Origin: Acanthaster planci
Taxonomy: Eukaryota; Echinodermata; Asteroidea; Valvatida; Acanthasteridae
Assembly (NCBI RefSeq): GCF_001949145.1
Contig: NW_019091374.1
Location: forward strand, 532,579 to 596,578
Direction: 5' to 3'
DNA: 64,000 nucleotides
Part shown: positions 49,401 through 61,500 of the stretch, one piece after another
How the letters are laid out: every line of letters begins with the position of its first letter
Numbering within the stretch: position 1 is the first letter of the stretch
Made by a program: the position numbers and the translations under genes
Notes under the pieces: generated by a model
The model's database searches: none
Told to the model about the DNA's origin: nothing
Seen by the model: only the letters and a program-made list of their open reading frames with translations

Positions 49401-52400
49401 AGCATAAAAATGTAACCTGAAGTTTTCAGGATTTGATGAGCCAATACTGAAATTTTGTCTGCATAAGGAGCCACAGTTGCACCTTCTCAGAGAGCATGTG
49501 GTACAGCGTTCTTGGCCTATGTGAAGGGTTAGGGACTGTGCCTACCGTGCTTGCGTGCTGCAGGGGCGAGATTGGAGCAAACTGAAATGTCCACTACATG
49601 TTCACCAGAGGTTTTGAGGGCCACAGCAGTGTAGGGTCAACGGTACACTTCTGTCTTTGCTAAAAGGCACCCCTTAAAAATGTTTGTACCATATCAACTT
49701 TCATAGAAACACGTCTGGGGGAAATTCACAGGTTTCCAGATTTTAAAAGAGATTGTTTGAAACAAAGCCCTCAAATCAGGAAAAACTTTCTGAAAAAAAT
49801 CCTGACCAATCTCACCCCTGGTACACTTCAAAGATCTATTCAATCCATGGGATACATTCAATAGTTACACTGATAGATACACTGAATAAGTCTATGATTT
49901 ATGATCGTTGACTCACCAATCAGATGACAGGGATTTATTCGGGTGTTTTCTGAGAATTGAGAACTCACAGACTACGTACGTGGGACTCACAGACCAATGA
50001 TACTGCAGCAGGCATGAAGGCACAGGTAATACTAATCTATGACAGGGTATCAGTCTAGGGACGCTGCCTTCTGACAAACTGGCTGAGTTTTTTTTAAATG
50101 TGGGTTTTATTGGGCAGCTAGCAGTCATTAATGCTTCACCAATTATTTCGATACTCACTGCATATTCACACTTGACGATCTTATAGAAGAGGCTGATGAG
50201 ATTGTTGGCATCAAAGGCTGGAGCAAAGGCACACATCTCAAAAAGAAGGCATCCTAATGCCTTTAAAACACAGGGAAAAGAAGCGAAAACTATCAATTAC
50301 TAGCAAATCAATGATACTGAGTAGACACTCGCGTATGTGCACAGCGGCATTCAGTTTCCTACTGCTCACATAAAAAGGGGCCATTTCTTTCCATTCTTTT
50401 CGTTCCAATCAACAAAACATCAAGGGTAAGTCACTGGCCATCAGGTTGCCTACAAGACAGTGTCAAGATCTGGGGCAGAGAGTTACATTTTGGCTGTGTT
50501 CAATAGTCCTAGCTGAAGCTGGGAATGCAGTATCGTGGAAGTTACTGGCTTGTTGCTATATGACACACTGACATGTGATTTATCGTAAGCCACAGCCAAA
50601 ACTTTTAGATAGTCTTGGCTTTTGCTCAGGCCTAAGGCGGACACCTCAAAAAATTTCATTGTTTCCTCTAGTCCTTGCAATCCGCTTTCGTCACAATATT
50701 TCCATTAAAGACCCAGGCAATAAAATATTTTTTTACCAGTTCTCGTAAATGTTCCCAACCTGATTTTCAAGTTTTTGTGCCAGTTGTTTTTGGCATTTTA
50801 TTATTATTAGTTTTTGTGCTGATGAAATCTGCATATTTATGAGCGAAACTGTGATGTCATCCAAGGTAGAAACCTACGTCTCACAGCTATTCCTGCACCA
50901 AAAGATGTAACCTCCTTATGGTTAATTATATAAATGTGCTCCCCTCTGTACAAAGGGGGAAAAGTAAGGTCCAGACACATCTCTACTTTCATTGGATGAT
51001 CTGATCACACAGTGAAGACCTACCCATATGTCAGACTTGTTGTTGTACGGGATGTCTTGGCAGAGCTCTGGACTGAGGTAGCATGGTGTGCCCACGCATG
51101 TGCTCGCTTTGTCAATGGTGTGCTCTAATGTCCTTGCTATGCCAAAATCACCTGCAAACCGAGCAGAAACAAACGACCACACGTGCAACATGAAAGGAAC
51201 AACCAAACAGTATAAAATAAATTCCAGTTCCACTCACAACTAGCTGGATATGCCAGTTACCACTGCCAGTCATGGCAACTTCAGTAGTCACCTGTTTGGT
51301 GATTTCTGAAGTGGATGCTTAATGAAACTGACCTATGCCACTGCATTAACATGATGCATTCCATGTTATTGCCTGTAGTGGACTCGGCTTCTTCAAAATA
51401 CTGTTGAACCAGCTCGTTTCTGAATTGATGGAGTAACCGTTCTTTTGCATGAGGAAACACAAACTGTTTAGCCCAAGTCTATATGAAACAAGATTCTCAT
51501 AATTGGAAATGCATACTCTACAACATCTTGGCATAGTCACTGTGATGTATACATTCAGGATCGCGTTTGGCAGGTTGGGGGGTTTGGCTGGTTATGTCTA
51601 CACTCCACAGCTTGAGTCGCTCATAAGAATTTCAAACTACCCCTCATCACTGACATGGTTCATGGCATCAACTCACCTAACTTCACCATGTTCTTCTTGG
51701 TTAGAAAGACATTCTGGGCCTTCAAATCTCTGTAAATAAATACGACAGATCTTGTAAATTCTGTGACAATCTTATAAAGTGATGCAAGAAAGATGAAAAA
51801 AGGAGAACAATGAGACTACTTCAGAAAATCAACTGAATGCAATTTTTCAATCTAGAAAATGGGACACATTCCAGGTGATGCATGGTCAAGAAAGCCCACG
51901 ATTTTCTGTTAGGTGATGCTTTGTCGGTTACACAAGCAGAAAGTGCAATAAGTAACACACTAGCTTTGAACGCAGAATTTGCTGAAAAATGAAAAAGAGA
52001 AAAGATAAGGTCGACAGAACGTTCAGGCCAAGGACTGCCAGCTAAGGTATCCCCCTAAATGGTGACGAGAGGGTTGGGGTTATTACAGACAGCCGCAAAG
52101 CATGCTAACCTGTGTAGTATTTTCAAGGAGTGTATGTACTGCACAGCCATGAGGAGCTGAATGAACCATTGCATGATTTGGCCTTCCTCCAGGCTCTCGC
52201 CTCGACTCTTGTGTCTAAGAATCCTCTCATCTAGGTTACCGCCATCACAATAATCCTGTGCGGTGGAATTATTCAAAACAACAACAGACTTGATCAGGAT
52301 CTGCACCTGGGACCGCTGGACTGCTTTTACAGTGCACCACTAAGAAATCTTGTTTGAGAGGTTTCCAGTGTAGAAATGTTGGCCAAACTTCGATCAGTTA

Positions 52401-53998
52401 CAAATTTGGAATTTTGGATATGCACCTTGGATCTCTGGACTGCTGCTCCAGTGCACTACCAACAAAGCTCAAGCAAGTGGGTTTTAGTACATACAAGTTG
52501 CCAAGGGGGTTTGTCCAACTTTCTCACATAAAGAATTTGGAATGGTGGTTTGTTTTGAGGGTCTAACAAATACAGGAAAACTTCTGAAATTATACTTTCG
52601 TAATTTTCAATGGCTGGTAAGGGAAGTCTGGTCGTAAGCAGATTTGTGATAGCTACACTTAAGAAATGTGGGGAAAGAATTTTATTGCAATGGTCACACT
52701 TTACCATCAAAAGAAAGGGAAAAAAACATGCAGTTGTCTAGCTTCCATCCTCTACATTATGAGACTATAACTGACTTCCATCTCAGGTTGAAGAAATAGG
52801 TCCTATGTGGGTAATTCCAGAAATTAGGGGTCCAAATTCACCTGGACAATGCAGAGGTGCACGGCTTCAGGGGTCTCCTCAAAGAAGGACTCATAGTAGG
52901 TGACAATGTGAGGGTGTCTGAGTTCAGACAGGATGCTGGCCTCGCGCTGCACTGCCTCCCTGGTGCGCGTCTTGCGCTTCTCGTCCAACTGTATCTTTTT
53001 CAGAGCCTGTAACCTTTAACACATTCACATTTCTGTTAACTTCTGAAGCACTGATTTTGTCTCAAATATTCAAGCACATGACACAAATGTGCAGAAACCA
53101 AATAAAGGCATTCACCAGAAAATTTGACAAAAAGTATGATTTATTGTACTTCTAAAAAAGTGGAAGTACAACACACCAATTCCAAAATGTAGCTTAAAAG
53201 GTACAGGGAACACCATTATTCAGCTAGAGTGGAAATGGGAAAAAATATGATTTAATTGAATGTTTAAATTTGTCTTCTTTCTTAATACATGTACATGTTT
53301 AGTGGTGTCACAAGAAATTCCACTCCAAGAAATGTTGATCAGGGGCAAGGGGGACTATCTCCAAAAAAATAAAAAAAACTAGACCAATTTGGGGGGGCAA
53401 TCAGAAAAGGGCAAACTTCTCTTCCTTAAGCATATAAAAAGCCTAAAAATATTGCCTCAACTCTCAGAAAAAAACAAGTGAAAATAAAGACAACTAATTT
53501 TGCCCTCCTCTAATAACATTGGCCTCTGGATCTACCCTTTGACCAGCAATGGCAAATGCTATCATTTCAACTATGAAATTGAGGGGACAAGTAGATTAAA
53601 AGTATCTTGACTATGTACGGACTATGAAGTTACACTTACAGCATGACGTCACAATCAAATCTTGCAAATACCGTAAGCTTGTGCTTTCAAACCCTGTGCG
53701 ATCTTGAAGACCATTACATAAAATTAAGGCAACAGGCCCAATGCACTGTCAACGAGAATGTACACATACATGTACCTTCCCCAATCCTCCATCATTTTCC
53801 CAACGTCCCAGTAGCAGATTTTATTTGATGGATTTGCAGTTGTAGGAATTTTACACAAATTCCAGGCTTAAAGTTTCTCTAAATGGCACCAACCCCCCCT
53901 AAACTGCTGGCTTACTTTTTTGTTTCTTTGTGTCGGACCAGATACACAGCTCCCCCCGACCCTGTCCCCAGGGTGGTCACTTTGTCGTACATCTCCAT
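40443..53998 (-). CDS. NIMA-related (NEK-like) serine/threonine kinase, complete, 13 exons
   Basis: Exons: 53998-53916, 53013-52842, 52255-52110, 51729-51677, 51151-51024, 50260-50159, 49043-48964, 48180-48011, 47452-47291, 46142-45937, 45169-45039, 43799-43695, 40530-40443. All phases match, giving 541 residues. The kinase domain fills about 4-275: Gly loop GTGSGGAV (11-18), Lys33 in QALKKI, Glu52, catalytic HRD 133-135 with LKAQN, DFG 153-155, [10 protein letters not shown] in the activation segment (SPE rather than APE) and [15 protein letters not shown]. The insert-free lobe pattern and [12 protein letters not shown] (86-97) resemble NEK1/4/11-type kinases; the subtype is not settled. The tail is acidic, with a Ser/Thr-Pro cluster (about 391-415) and Y-x-D-D-F at 327, 423 and 454. 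Intron 9 uses a GC donor. The start is the first Met in frame after a stop. An acceptor at 54173 suggests a 5' UTR intron. Confidence 0.9.
40658..42620. mobile_element. non-autonomous DNA element with 12-bp terminal inverted repeats
   Basis: AGGGCAGTTCCA at 40658-40669 and its exact inverse TGGAACTGCCCT at 42609-42620 bound 1963 bases in the last intron of the kinase gene. Inside, variants of GGTGTCGGACGTACA occur at 40671, 40840, 41024, 41046, 42163, 42179 and 42275, all on the plus strand. No transposase frame is present. TAAA-like bases flank both ends (ATTAAA left, AAAC right), so a short A/T target duplication is possible but cannot be fixed. Confidence 0.6.
42741..42900 (+). repeat. 80-bp tandem duplication
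   Basis: AGCATCCTCGGTGTAC starts at 42741 and again at 42821. The units continue with GAGT-like, TCCATTCAC and TCTTGGTCATTCTAGTGACT, ending TGATTCATGTA. Two units with a few substitutions, intronic. Confidence 0.85.
43550..43665. repeat. dispersed repeat (ATGAGTAAAACA...CTCAATGCTGC), one of three
   Basis: Shares GTTTTTATGCTC, ATGAGTAAAACAGTATTGTCAT, CACCTCAATGCTGC and TTGTGCACAGA, in order, with 59690-59805; the first half also matches 50795-50880 (TTTTTGTGCTGATG, ATGAGCGAAACTGTGATGTC). The PREP and kinase genes each carry it in introns. Class unknown. Confidence 0.5.
44340..44762. mobile_element. TTAA-flanked element, piggyBac-like MITE
   Basis: TTAA at 44340-44343 is followed by CTCCTTGACGGCGGG. 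At the other end, CCCGGCCCGAAGGGG precedes TTAA at 44759-44762. The ends are imperfect inverted repeats and the flanking TTAA is the target duplication of piggyBac and Kolobok elements. About 420 bp without a transposase frame. Lies in kinase intron 11. Confidence 0.5.
48336..48770 (-). repeat. degenerate ~32-bp minisatellite
   Basis: About a dozen diverged units built around CAACTGAATGTGCACAAACC and TAGGTCTCTT follow one another with spacing near 30-35 bases. The array produces repetitive minus-strand frames (repeats of FVHIQ- and FAHS-like words), which are not genes. It lies in kinase intron 7, just upstream of exon 8. Confidence 0.85.
50795..50880. repeat. dispersed repeat, second of three
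   Basis: TTTTTGTGCTGATG, GCATATTTATGAGC and ACTGTGATGTCATCCAAGG match 59700-59762 in order (GCATATTAATGAGC and ATGATGTCATCCAAGG). Intron 5 of the kinase. Confidence 0.6.
52296..52472 (-). repeat. pair of tRNA-like repeat segments
   Basis: Two related blocks of about 50 bases (52300-52352 and 52418-52470) share CTGGACTGCT, CCAGTGCAC (CAGTGCACCAC) and an AAG-rich end. On the minus strand each begins with TTAGTGGTGCACTG or a variant, reminiscent of an A box of a tRNA-derived SINE. Intron 2 of the kinase, immediately upstream of exon 3. Confidence 0.35.
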
Positions 53999-55542
53999 GG
54001 AGCTGACATTAGGGCCGGCTCGCTGGTTACAGACTGAGGTGCTGCTCTGTCTTAGTGTTCTGAGGTCTGGCCTGACCAAGCAAGTGATGTCGGTGGCTTT
54101 GTACGGATGGGTGGTTGACTCCGACAGTTCAACCTTTCCTTGTCTTCATGTTTGGTGGGCGGATGCCATCATCTGTGAGGTGGGAAAGAAATGGAATGAA
54201 ACATCCGAAAGCTCTAACCTCTAGAATTACTACCTTACCTCCATAACTATCCCCAAAGCTCTAGGGGTACGCCTCCTAGGCTCTAGTTGCTAACAGCAAT
54301 CCTCACTTTGGGTTTAAAGAGCACCTCTAAGGAAAAAAAATGTTTTTCTCTGATTTTATCAGTATACATGAATATGGAAGCATCCAAATCAAACGCAGTG
54401 CCACTTGCCTTCAGAGCTCAACTATAACAAGCTAAGAAGGGCTTCTTTTCTGTTCATGTAAAGATGTGAATTCTGAATGTAGATTGCACAATTCAGAGAA
54501 AACGAGGGGAACCCTCGCCCTGTGTTCACAGTGTATAATCCCTTGTGCACGCCAAACAATGCATGTAGCCAATGCATGTTTCACTTATTGGATATTATGG
54601 AAAAATATAAATAATATTAACACAGGCAAAGAGTTGTGTAGGCCTATGTGGCAACCACGTGCTCACCACTGAACAACATTGCACGGTGCATTTTCTTCAA
54701 AGATATGTCTGTTCAACTGGAGAAAAAGTGAAACTCTCTTCGGAAAAAGTTGTTCGTGGTAGCCTAGCCCATGATCAGATGATTCTGGTTATGTTTTACC
54801 ATGGTTTTACAAATCTTCCTGTTCATAAAACTCAACGTTCACAGTAATATCATTTCATAAAATAATTAAGATGGCTCCATGCTGTGTGGTACTCAGCGGT
54901 TGCATGGTGGAAGGGTTTGTGTCCTTCCTCCATGGTGCACTGGTAGTGTCTTCTTATTTCTCTGTGACCACAGTGCTTTGACTTTCCTTCCGAGCCCGTG
55001 ACTCGTCTGCCCACGGTCTACCAATGGCATGTCTACACAAAAACTACCTCCGTGGTCATGATGGTGTACCGTGCCAATGCCATTATGCGATCATGGATAC
55101 CACGTAACGGTCCGAACCACCTGCACAGGTATGAACACCCGAGGCTAAGCTAAGTAACGATAGCTCCTAGCCGGCCAGGCCACAAGGCCTAACAGCCTAA
55201 CTTTTTTCAAGCCCCCAAACACGGGTCCATTAAAGTAATAAAAGTCTGGTGTCGTGGTCTTTGCCAGATCGTGGGACATTCGGTAATTTACCTCATAACT
55301 TCGAGTATTTACCATGTCCACCCTTCTTGAAGTAGTCACTTGCATGTAATTTTACATTATTTTATTTCACGTATTTTGACCTGCCCCCTCTGCTGACTCG
55401 TTTAATTATTGTAAATACATTTCACTGGTTTCGTTGAACCTTTCCCCAATATAATGCTTAATGTATGCCGAGTACCAGTCGTCCCGTATTCCCTAGCCTA
55501 GTGTTCATGTTGTCGGTGTTCTTTCATTTCACTGCTTTCAAA
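53999..55542. promoter_or_regulatory. head-to-head region between the kinase and PREP
   Basis: The kinase start codon (minus) and the PREP start codon (plus) are 1.54 kb apart and point away from each other, so the interval must contain both promoters and 5' UTRs, and may act as one bidirectional promoter. Visible points: a strong minus-strand acceptor (TTTCCCACCTCACAG) ending at 54173, implying a 5' UTR intron in the kinase, a possible minus donor (TATGAG|GTAAAT) near 55292, and CCAAT at about 55019. No TATA box was recognised. The remainder is AT-rich with no coding exon. Confidence 0.45.
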
Positions 55543-58500
55543 ATGATTAAATATCCAGAAGTACGAAGAGACGAGACTGTCGTTGACGATTACCATGGCA
55601 CAAAAGTAAGTGACATTGTGAATTTTGATCAGAAAGTGATTTCCTGAATTGCATTTTTTACCTCCGCTTGCCATGCTTGGTATTGGAGACTACATGTACT
55701 TGAACATTCTACCTCCATGGTATCACCATCACTCACTTCACGTGCCATTGCCACAGCTACATGTACATGTACTGGCTACAGGTGAACATAGAACATACTA
55801 ATGACATGTACTAATGTACAAGTTGTTTCGGTTCATTGCAGCTGCTGTGGTACAGGAGTTGCTATGGTAACAGTAGCGATAGGATATATTAAATCAGAAA
55901 GTGGCTGTGGCCAAACTTGGTATTATATCAGTGCTAGTAAAGTAACTAGTTTTCCAGCCCTTACTTAAGGGTTGTCATGGTTGCCTGTTGATTCAGGCAT
56001 GGAGGAAGGAGGGGATGTCAGGAAGCATGGGAAGGGCGGAGCTTGTATTACACTAAGTTAAAACGGAGGTGGGACAGACATGGCTTTGTTTACGTGGGAA
56101 TTTTAAATGAGGGGCTAATTTAGTAGAGTCCCTAACGTGGCACACTTTGATGTTCACATGACTTTCCTCACACAGTGTTGCCAACCCTCTTTCTTGAAAA
56201 CTTAAAACTCATTTGGTTGTACATGTAAACTGCTAGGCCTAACTTCATGGTACATGATGTTGAACTCTTTTGAACAATTTCAGTGTCATGAAATTTCTTT
56301 CAAAATCCAAAACTGTCGGTGTTCAAAAATTGGGCTTAATTTCAGCTGAGTGTTCCCTAACGTGGCGCACTTGAAAAAACTCAGAAAATTCCACATAAAC
56401 ATTTACAAAATCCTTTGAAGTTGATGAATCCTTGTAAAGCATCATTAGGCCCACTTCCGCTCAAATACCCATCCACAAGTTCGTCAGAAAATTCTTTTCC
56501 TTTTTGAGGGGCACATTTTAAAACAGGTCATTCCGCACATTGAAAAAAATCGGAAAATCGGGCAAACTAAAATGGGTGGCCACTGTCACTGTTACACTTC
56601 AATCAGTGATGCTTTTAATCAGCGCTCTCCAAATAAAATAAAAATGGCCTTGGACAAAGTCAAAATTCTGCATGCCCATTTGATCACTGATGCATATTGG
56701 TGTACACCATGCATGCACCATTAGCACACACACACAGAGTCCATTCTTTGGGTCCATGCATGTATATGTACATGCAGCATGTACATTGATGTTCCCACTG
56801 ATTTTCCAAAGTAACCCTTGAGTTTGCCAATCGGGATGTGCAACAGTGCATTGGATCCCAGTATCTGAGCACCTGACTGTTAATATTAAAGGGGAATCGC
56901 ATGGTTCCAAATGAATTTACCTGGTACTCGCGACCAGGTTGACAAATTCTTCTGTAGCCTCTCAAAATTGAAGGAAAAAGAAATGTTGTAAAAATGTTTT
57001 CTTGAGAAATTTTGATCAAACATTTTGTTTGAAGATGCATGTCACAAAGAGAATTTTGAATGTAAGACAAAAAGAAAGATTTTTTTCTGCGGAAATTAAA
57101 AAACAGGCAAATAAAACATGCAAATAAATATATGTCCAAAGTTGGTGGATGACCATTTTGAGTAAGGCAAAATTTTTAATTTGAATTCATTTCTCATACA
57201 TGTATACATACTTTTTCCTTTGAATATTTAGATCAGGTATCTTTAACCACTTGCTGCCGGGTGGATTTTTCTTGAGCCAGACAAGATGCCGGCTCGATTT
57301 CAGGATTTTCCGTTTTCAAAGTTCTTCAGAAATTCATCATTTCATTTAATGGCCATTTATACCAAAATGAAGGACTCTTTGGGCACTACTCTAAAGCTGA
57401 CAGGTAAAATTCATTGACTCCTGAATATTTCAGCCCGGCCTGCAGCCTTGGAAAAAGAGCCCAGATTGTGCGGTCTTTTGTAAGATGCATTTGTCCCCGA
57501 AACCGACACAGTGCACTGCTGACCTCTTTTCAATAGGGGCCAGATTAGCATGCAGTGGTGCTGTGTGGCTCATCGCTGCGGTGGTGGAGAGCTTTTGTCC
57601 CCGGTGGTAATCCGCTTGCTCTAAATACCTCAAATCTAGGTATACTGTTTCAAAGCAAGGCTGGATTTTCTCCACTATTGAGAGCGAAAAATGTTGGTAA
57701 TGCCCAGCAGCTCAGTCTTTTGTGCTGAGCAGGGTCTCTTGTTAAAAGGCCCAACTCTTTTGTCCCAGTTCCAGGCTCCCTGGCTCTGCATATAAAGCCT
57801 ATGTACTTGAAAACGAGTCGCCCGGCAGGAAGTGGTTAAAGGATATCAGAGGTCCATCATAAGTATGTTTATACTGCCTGCCTCCCATTTTACCTTTAAG
57901 TGTACAGCACTGCTTATCCCCTACCAGCGGCAGATAGAGAGATATGAATGAAACTGGAATACCACTGGTATTATGTGAAGCCCTTCAGGATTTAAGGCAC
58001 TCACAAACGAGCACACATTGCCCTGATAGAGATTGTTGTATCAATTGCTAAAAAGTTCTAAAAAGCTCTGAACTCCAATTTTATTCCGTGGTGTATAATT
58101 GTTTTCAGGTGCCAGACCCTTACGCGTGGTTGGAGGACCCAGACAGCGAAGCGACCAAAGCCTTTGTTGATGCCCAGAACGACCTCACCATGCCGTTTCT
58201 GGAGAAATGTACCACTAGGAAACCATTTCACGATAGGTTAATGTCACAATTCAAAAGTTGGTGTTGGGTGACTCGACGATATATGCAAGTAGCCTAGTGG
58301 TTAAGGTTTGTAACTCAAACCCAGGGGGTTCAGGGTTCAAATCCAGCTGCTGGCAGGCGACTTTATCCCTACTTGCCTATCTAAAGCTTAGGGTATGCCT
58401 GCTTTAGCTAGGGAGTAACTTGTTATGGAAGCGATGTTTATTTCAACATGTTCAGTGATTTAAAACCCTGCATCAAAGACCCAGCTTCTTTGAACTCATT

Positions 58501-61500
58501 AAATAATGTAGTTTTTGTGAATGAGTGAGATTTTGACCTTCTCACAGCCAAGCCTTTTGTTCTTTTTAACCTTAAGCCCTTGCCTTGTTCTGTAGTTGCA
58601 TTCGATTTGTGAGACACATGCATCTCATTCAGTGAAATCGTTTCATTTTCCTGACGTCAAAGCTTTGTCGCAAAAAAGTCTCCTCAGGTGTAAATTTGGG
58701 GTGCACTATAAAGCTTGCATCTTCATTGAAATTTATGGTCCATAATGACTTGTGTCATTTCTCCCTCAACAGGCTGAAAGAACTCTGGGACTTTCCCAAG
58801 TATGGTTGCCCCTTCAAGCGTGGCTCCCGCTACTTCTACTTCATGAACACTGGACTGCAAAACCAAAAGTAAGTCCACAGACACGCAGCCTACAGGTAGT
58901 GTCTCATCAACTCCACCAGCACCGTGGAAGTGAGTTCTGTACGGAAAAGAAACAGGTGCTTTGGGGCTTTAACTGATGTATTTTATATTATAATATCATT
59001 TACATGAGTGGCTAATATCAGTATCCCTAGCCCCGTATGGCCCAATTCGAAGGAGCTGCTTGCAGAAAAGTCATGCTTACCTATAGCATAAAGTTTTGCT
59101 AACCGTAATCAGTATCTCAGGGTGGTGCTCGGTGTGGTTTTGCTAACAGGTGCACGCACATGGAGGTTTGCATTGTTAGGTCACTAAGGCAGATCATTTC
59201 CTTTGAGGTAAACATGCTTTTTACTGTGCGTACTGCTTACAGCCTCCCTGAAATACGTGGAGCCCCTGTAAGCATAAAATTGTGTGCTTAACAGCGCCAT
59301 GGAACCGGGCCCTGGTACTTGAAAATCTACTTAGAGGTTTTTCACGATTTTGCAGGATGAAGGAAAGTAGCATCCACACACTTTACACTGGGTCGGATTC
59401 CCCTTGGAGGTTCAAGAACAAAGAATATGCCATTTATTTCCCACTAAGTGGAAGACTGGGGAAATATTTGATAAGCTGGTAAAAATTCTCAGAAAGTTGG
59501 GGGTTTATCAAATTTTATGGTAGTTTCTAAACCAAAAGCTGCCACTCTTCAAAATAATAGAATTGTGCAAATTTAAAGGGACCATAAAATAGAATTATTT
59601 TACTAAATTGTAATAAAACCCTTGAAATTGCACCTCCGGGTTTCAATTTACTTGATTTGAAATTTTTGTTTTGCAATATTAACCCATATTTTGGAGCTTT
59701 TTTAGTTTTTATGCTAATGCACATTTGCATATTAATGAGCAAAACAATGATGTCATCCAAGGCACCGAGCCTCAATGTTGCTCTGATTTGTGCACAGAAA
59801 AATTTTAACACTGCTATTGTAAATTTCATTTCCTTTGGCAATTTATTGTTGTGTAAGTATATGGCAATAGGCAAGCAAGCAGCCTTTTCACAGAAATGTT
59901 TTCACAATTTGAACATGAAAACATGCAAACTGAACCATGTGTTCCTTGATTTACATCAAAGGAAAAGTGCTCTCACTTGTCCAGAAATGCTTGATCAATT
60001 TGGAAACTGGGAACTATTTTCAAGATGTATTTTTTTTTTTGCATTGGGGAGATGTAAATTTATATGATGGGTTTTGCCCTCACCCAACGTATATATTAAT
60101 AAACACAGTATGCTCAGTGCTTGTCCGAGAGCTTGCGAAAAAAAGTCACAAGCTTACTCGGGTGGGACTCGAACCCATGACCTCCTGCTTACTAGTGCAG
60201 ACGTTGTCAGTGGTCGAGTGGTTAAGACGTCTGCACTAGTAAGCAGGAGGTCATGGGTTCGAGCCCACCCGAGTAAGCTTGTGACTTTTTTCGCAAGCTC
60301 TCGGACAAGCACTGAGCATACAGGTTTTATTAATATATACGTTGGGTAAGGGCAAATTCCTCATATAAATTCAATTTGGAAAGTTTAAAAAGTGCTCTTT
60401 TTAGTTCACGTAACTCAAAACCAAAGTCAAACTGTCTTCATACATTTAAGAAGAAAACAGAGATACACAAAGAAAGTGATTCTAAGAAACATTCATTTCA
60501 TGGATCCCTTAAACATGTCCAAAGTGCGAACTAAACCTTTCTTTACTTTCCATCCACAGTGTCATGTATGTCCAAGACACCCTGGAAGCTGAACCTAGAG
60601 TGTTTCTGGACCCCAATACATTCTCAGAGGATGGTACGGTGGCCCTGAGAGGCCATTCTTTCTCGGAGGATGGGGCTTATTTGGCATATGGGCTGAGCAC
60701 CGGGGGATCAGACTGGGTCACAATCAAAGTGAGTCATTGTTACCTTTCTCATCAGAGCCGTACTGAAATAACTGCCCTCAAATCAAGTTAGTCAAGACCG
60801 TTTGAAACTTAGACTCAAACCATTAATTCAACGTGGGCTGAAATAAATTGACTCAAAAGACGTCGCTCAACCGTATTACCCAAAGCAAGTAACCCAGAGC
60901 GAGACTAGAGTCAAGTTACTCAATATCTAGACTCATCAAATGACTCAACTATCAGACCATATAACCATTGCTTAATACTGACTAAGATAGATTAACACTC
61001 CATGCCAAGTCAGGTGACTCGGCACTCGGATTTGAATCAAATAACTTAACACTCAGGACCAAATTTCACAACGCGTGGACGAAAAACTAACTGCCCAACG
61101 CTTTAGGACTTGGACTTCTAAATCAGATGTTGGGTAGAAGAAAAGGAGCTTGACATTCGTGTTGAAAGCAGACGATTGGGAATTGGATGCTTTTTTCTAA
61201 AGGGTCTACTTCAGCCACTATTAAACTTTGAATCTCTTTCTTTCAAACTGTTTGAAACATTTTAAACGCAAGCTGTGTCTCAGCTTTACATGTAGTTGTT
61301 TTTTTTCTCTCTAAGTTCATGGATGTTGCCAAGGCGGAACCTCTACCAGACATGCTAGAGAGAGTCAAGTTTAGCTGCATGGACTGGACTCACGACGGCA
61401 AAGGGTTCTTTTACAATGTAGGTAGATATATCCTGAGGCATTGTTGTGGAAGTGATGATATGTGCTAGCAACTGGGCCGACATTGGGTTGACGCGACACC

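Noticed and set aside
56684-57139. 151-codon minus-strand frame in PREP intron 1
   Set aside because: Composition is that of AT-rich intron with TACATG repeats; no domain, no splice sites.
60205-60290. Functional tRNA gene
   Set aside because: A and B boxes are present, but no acceptor-stem pairing or proper anticodon arm forms; a SINE promoter fits better.
60074-60349. Overlapping plus-strand frames through the palindrome
   Set aside because: They read through an inverted SINE pair; the words are typical translated-SINE artefacts.
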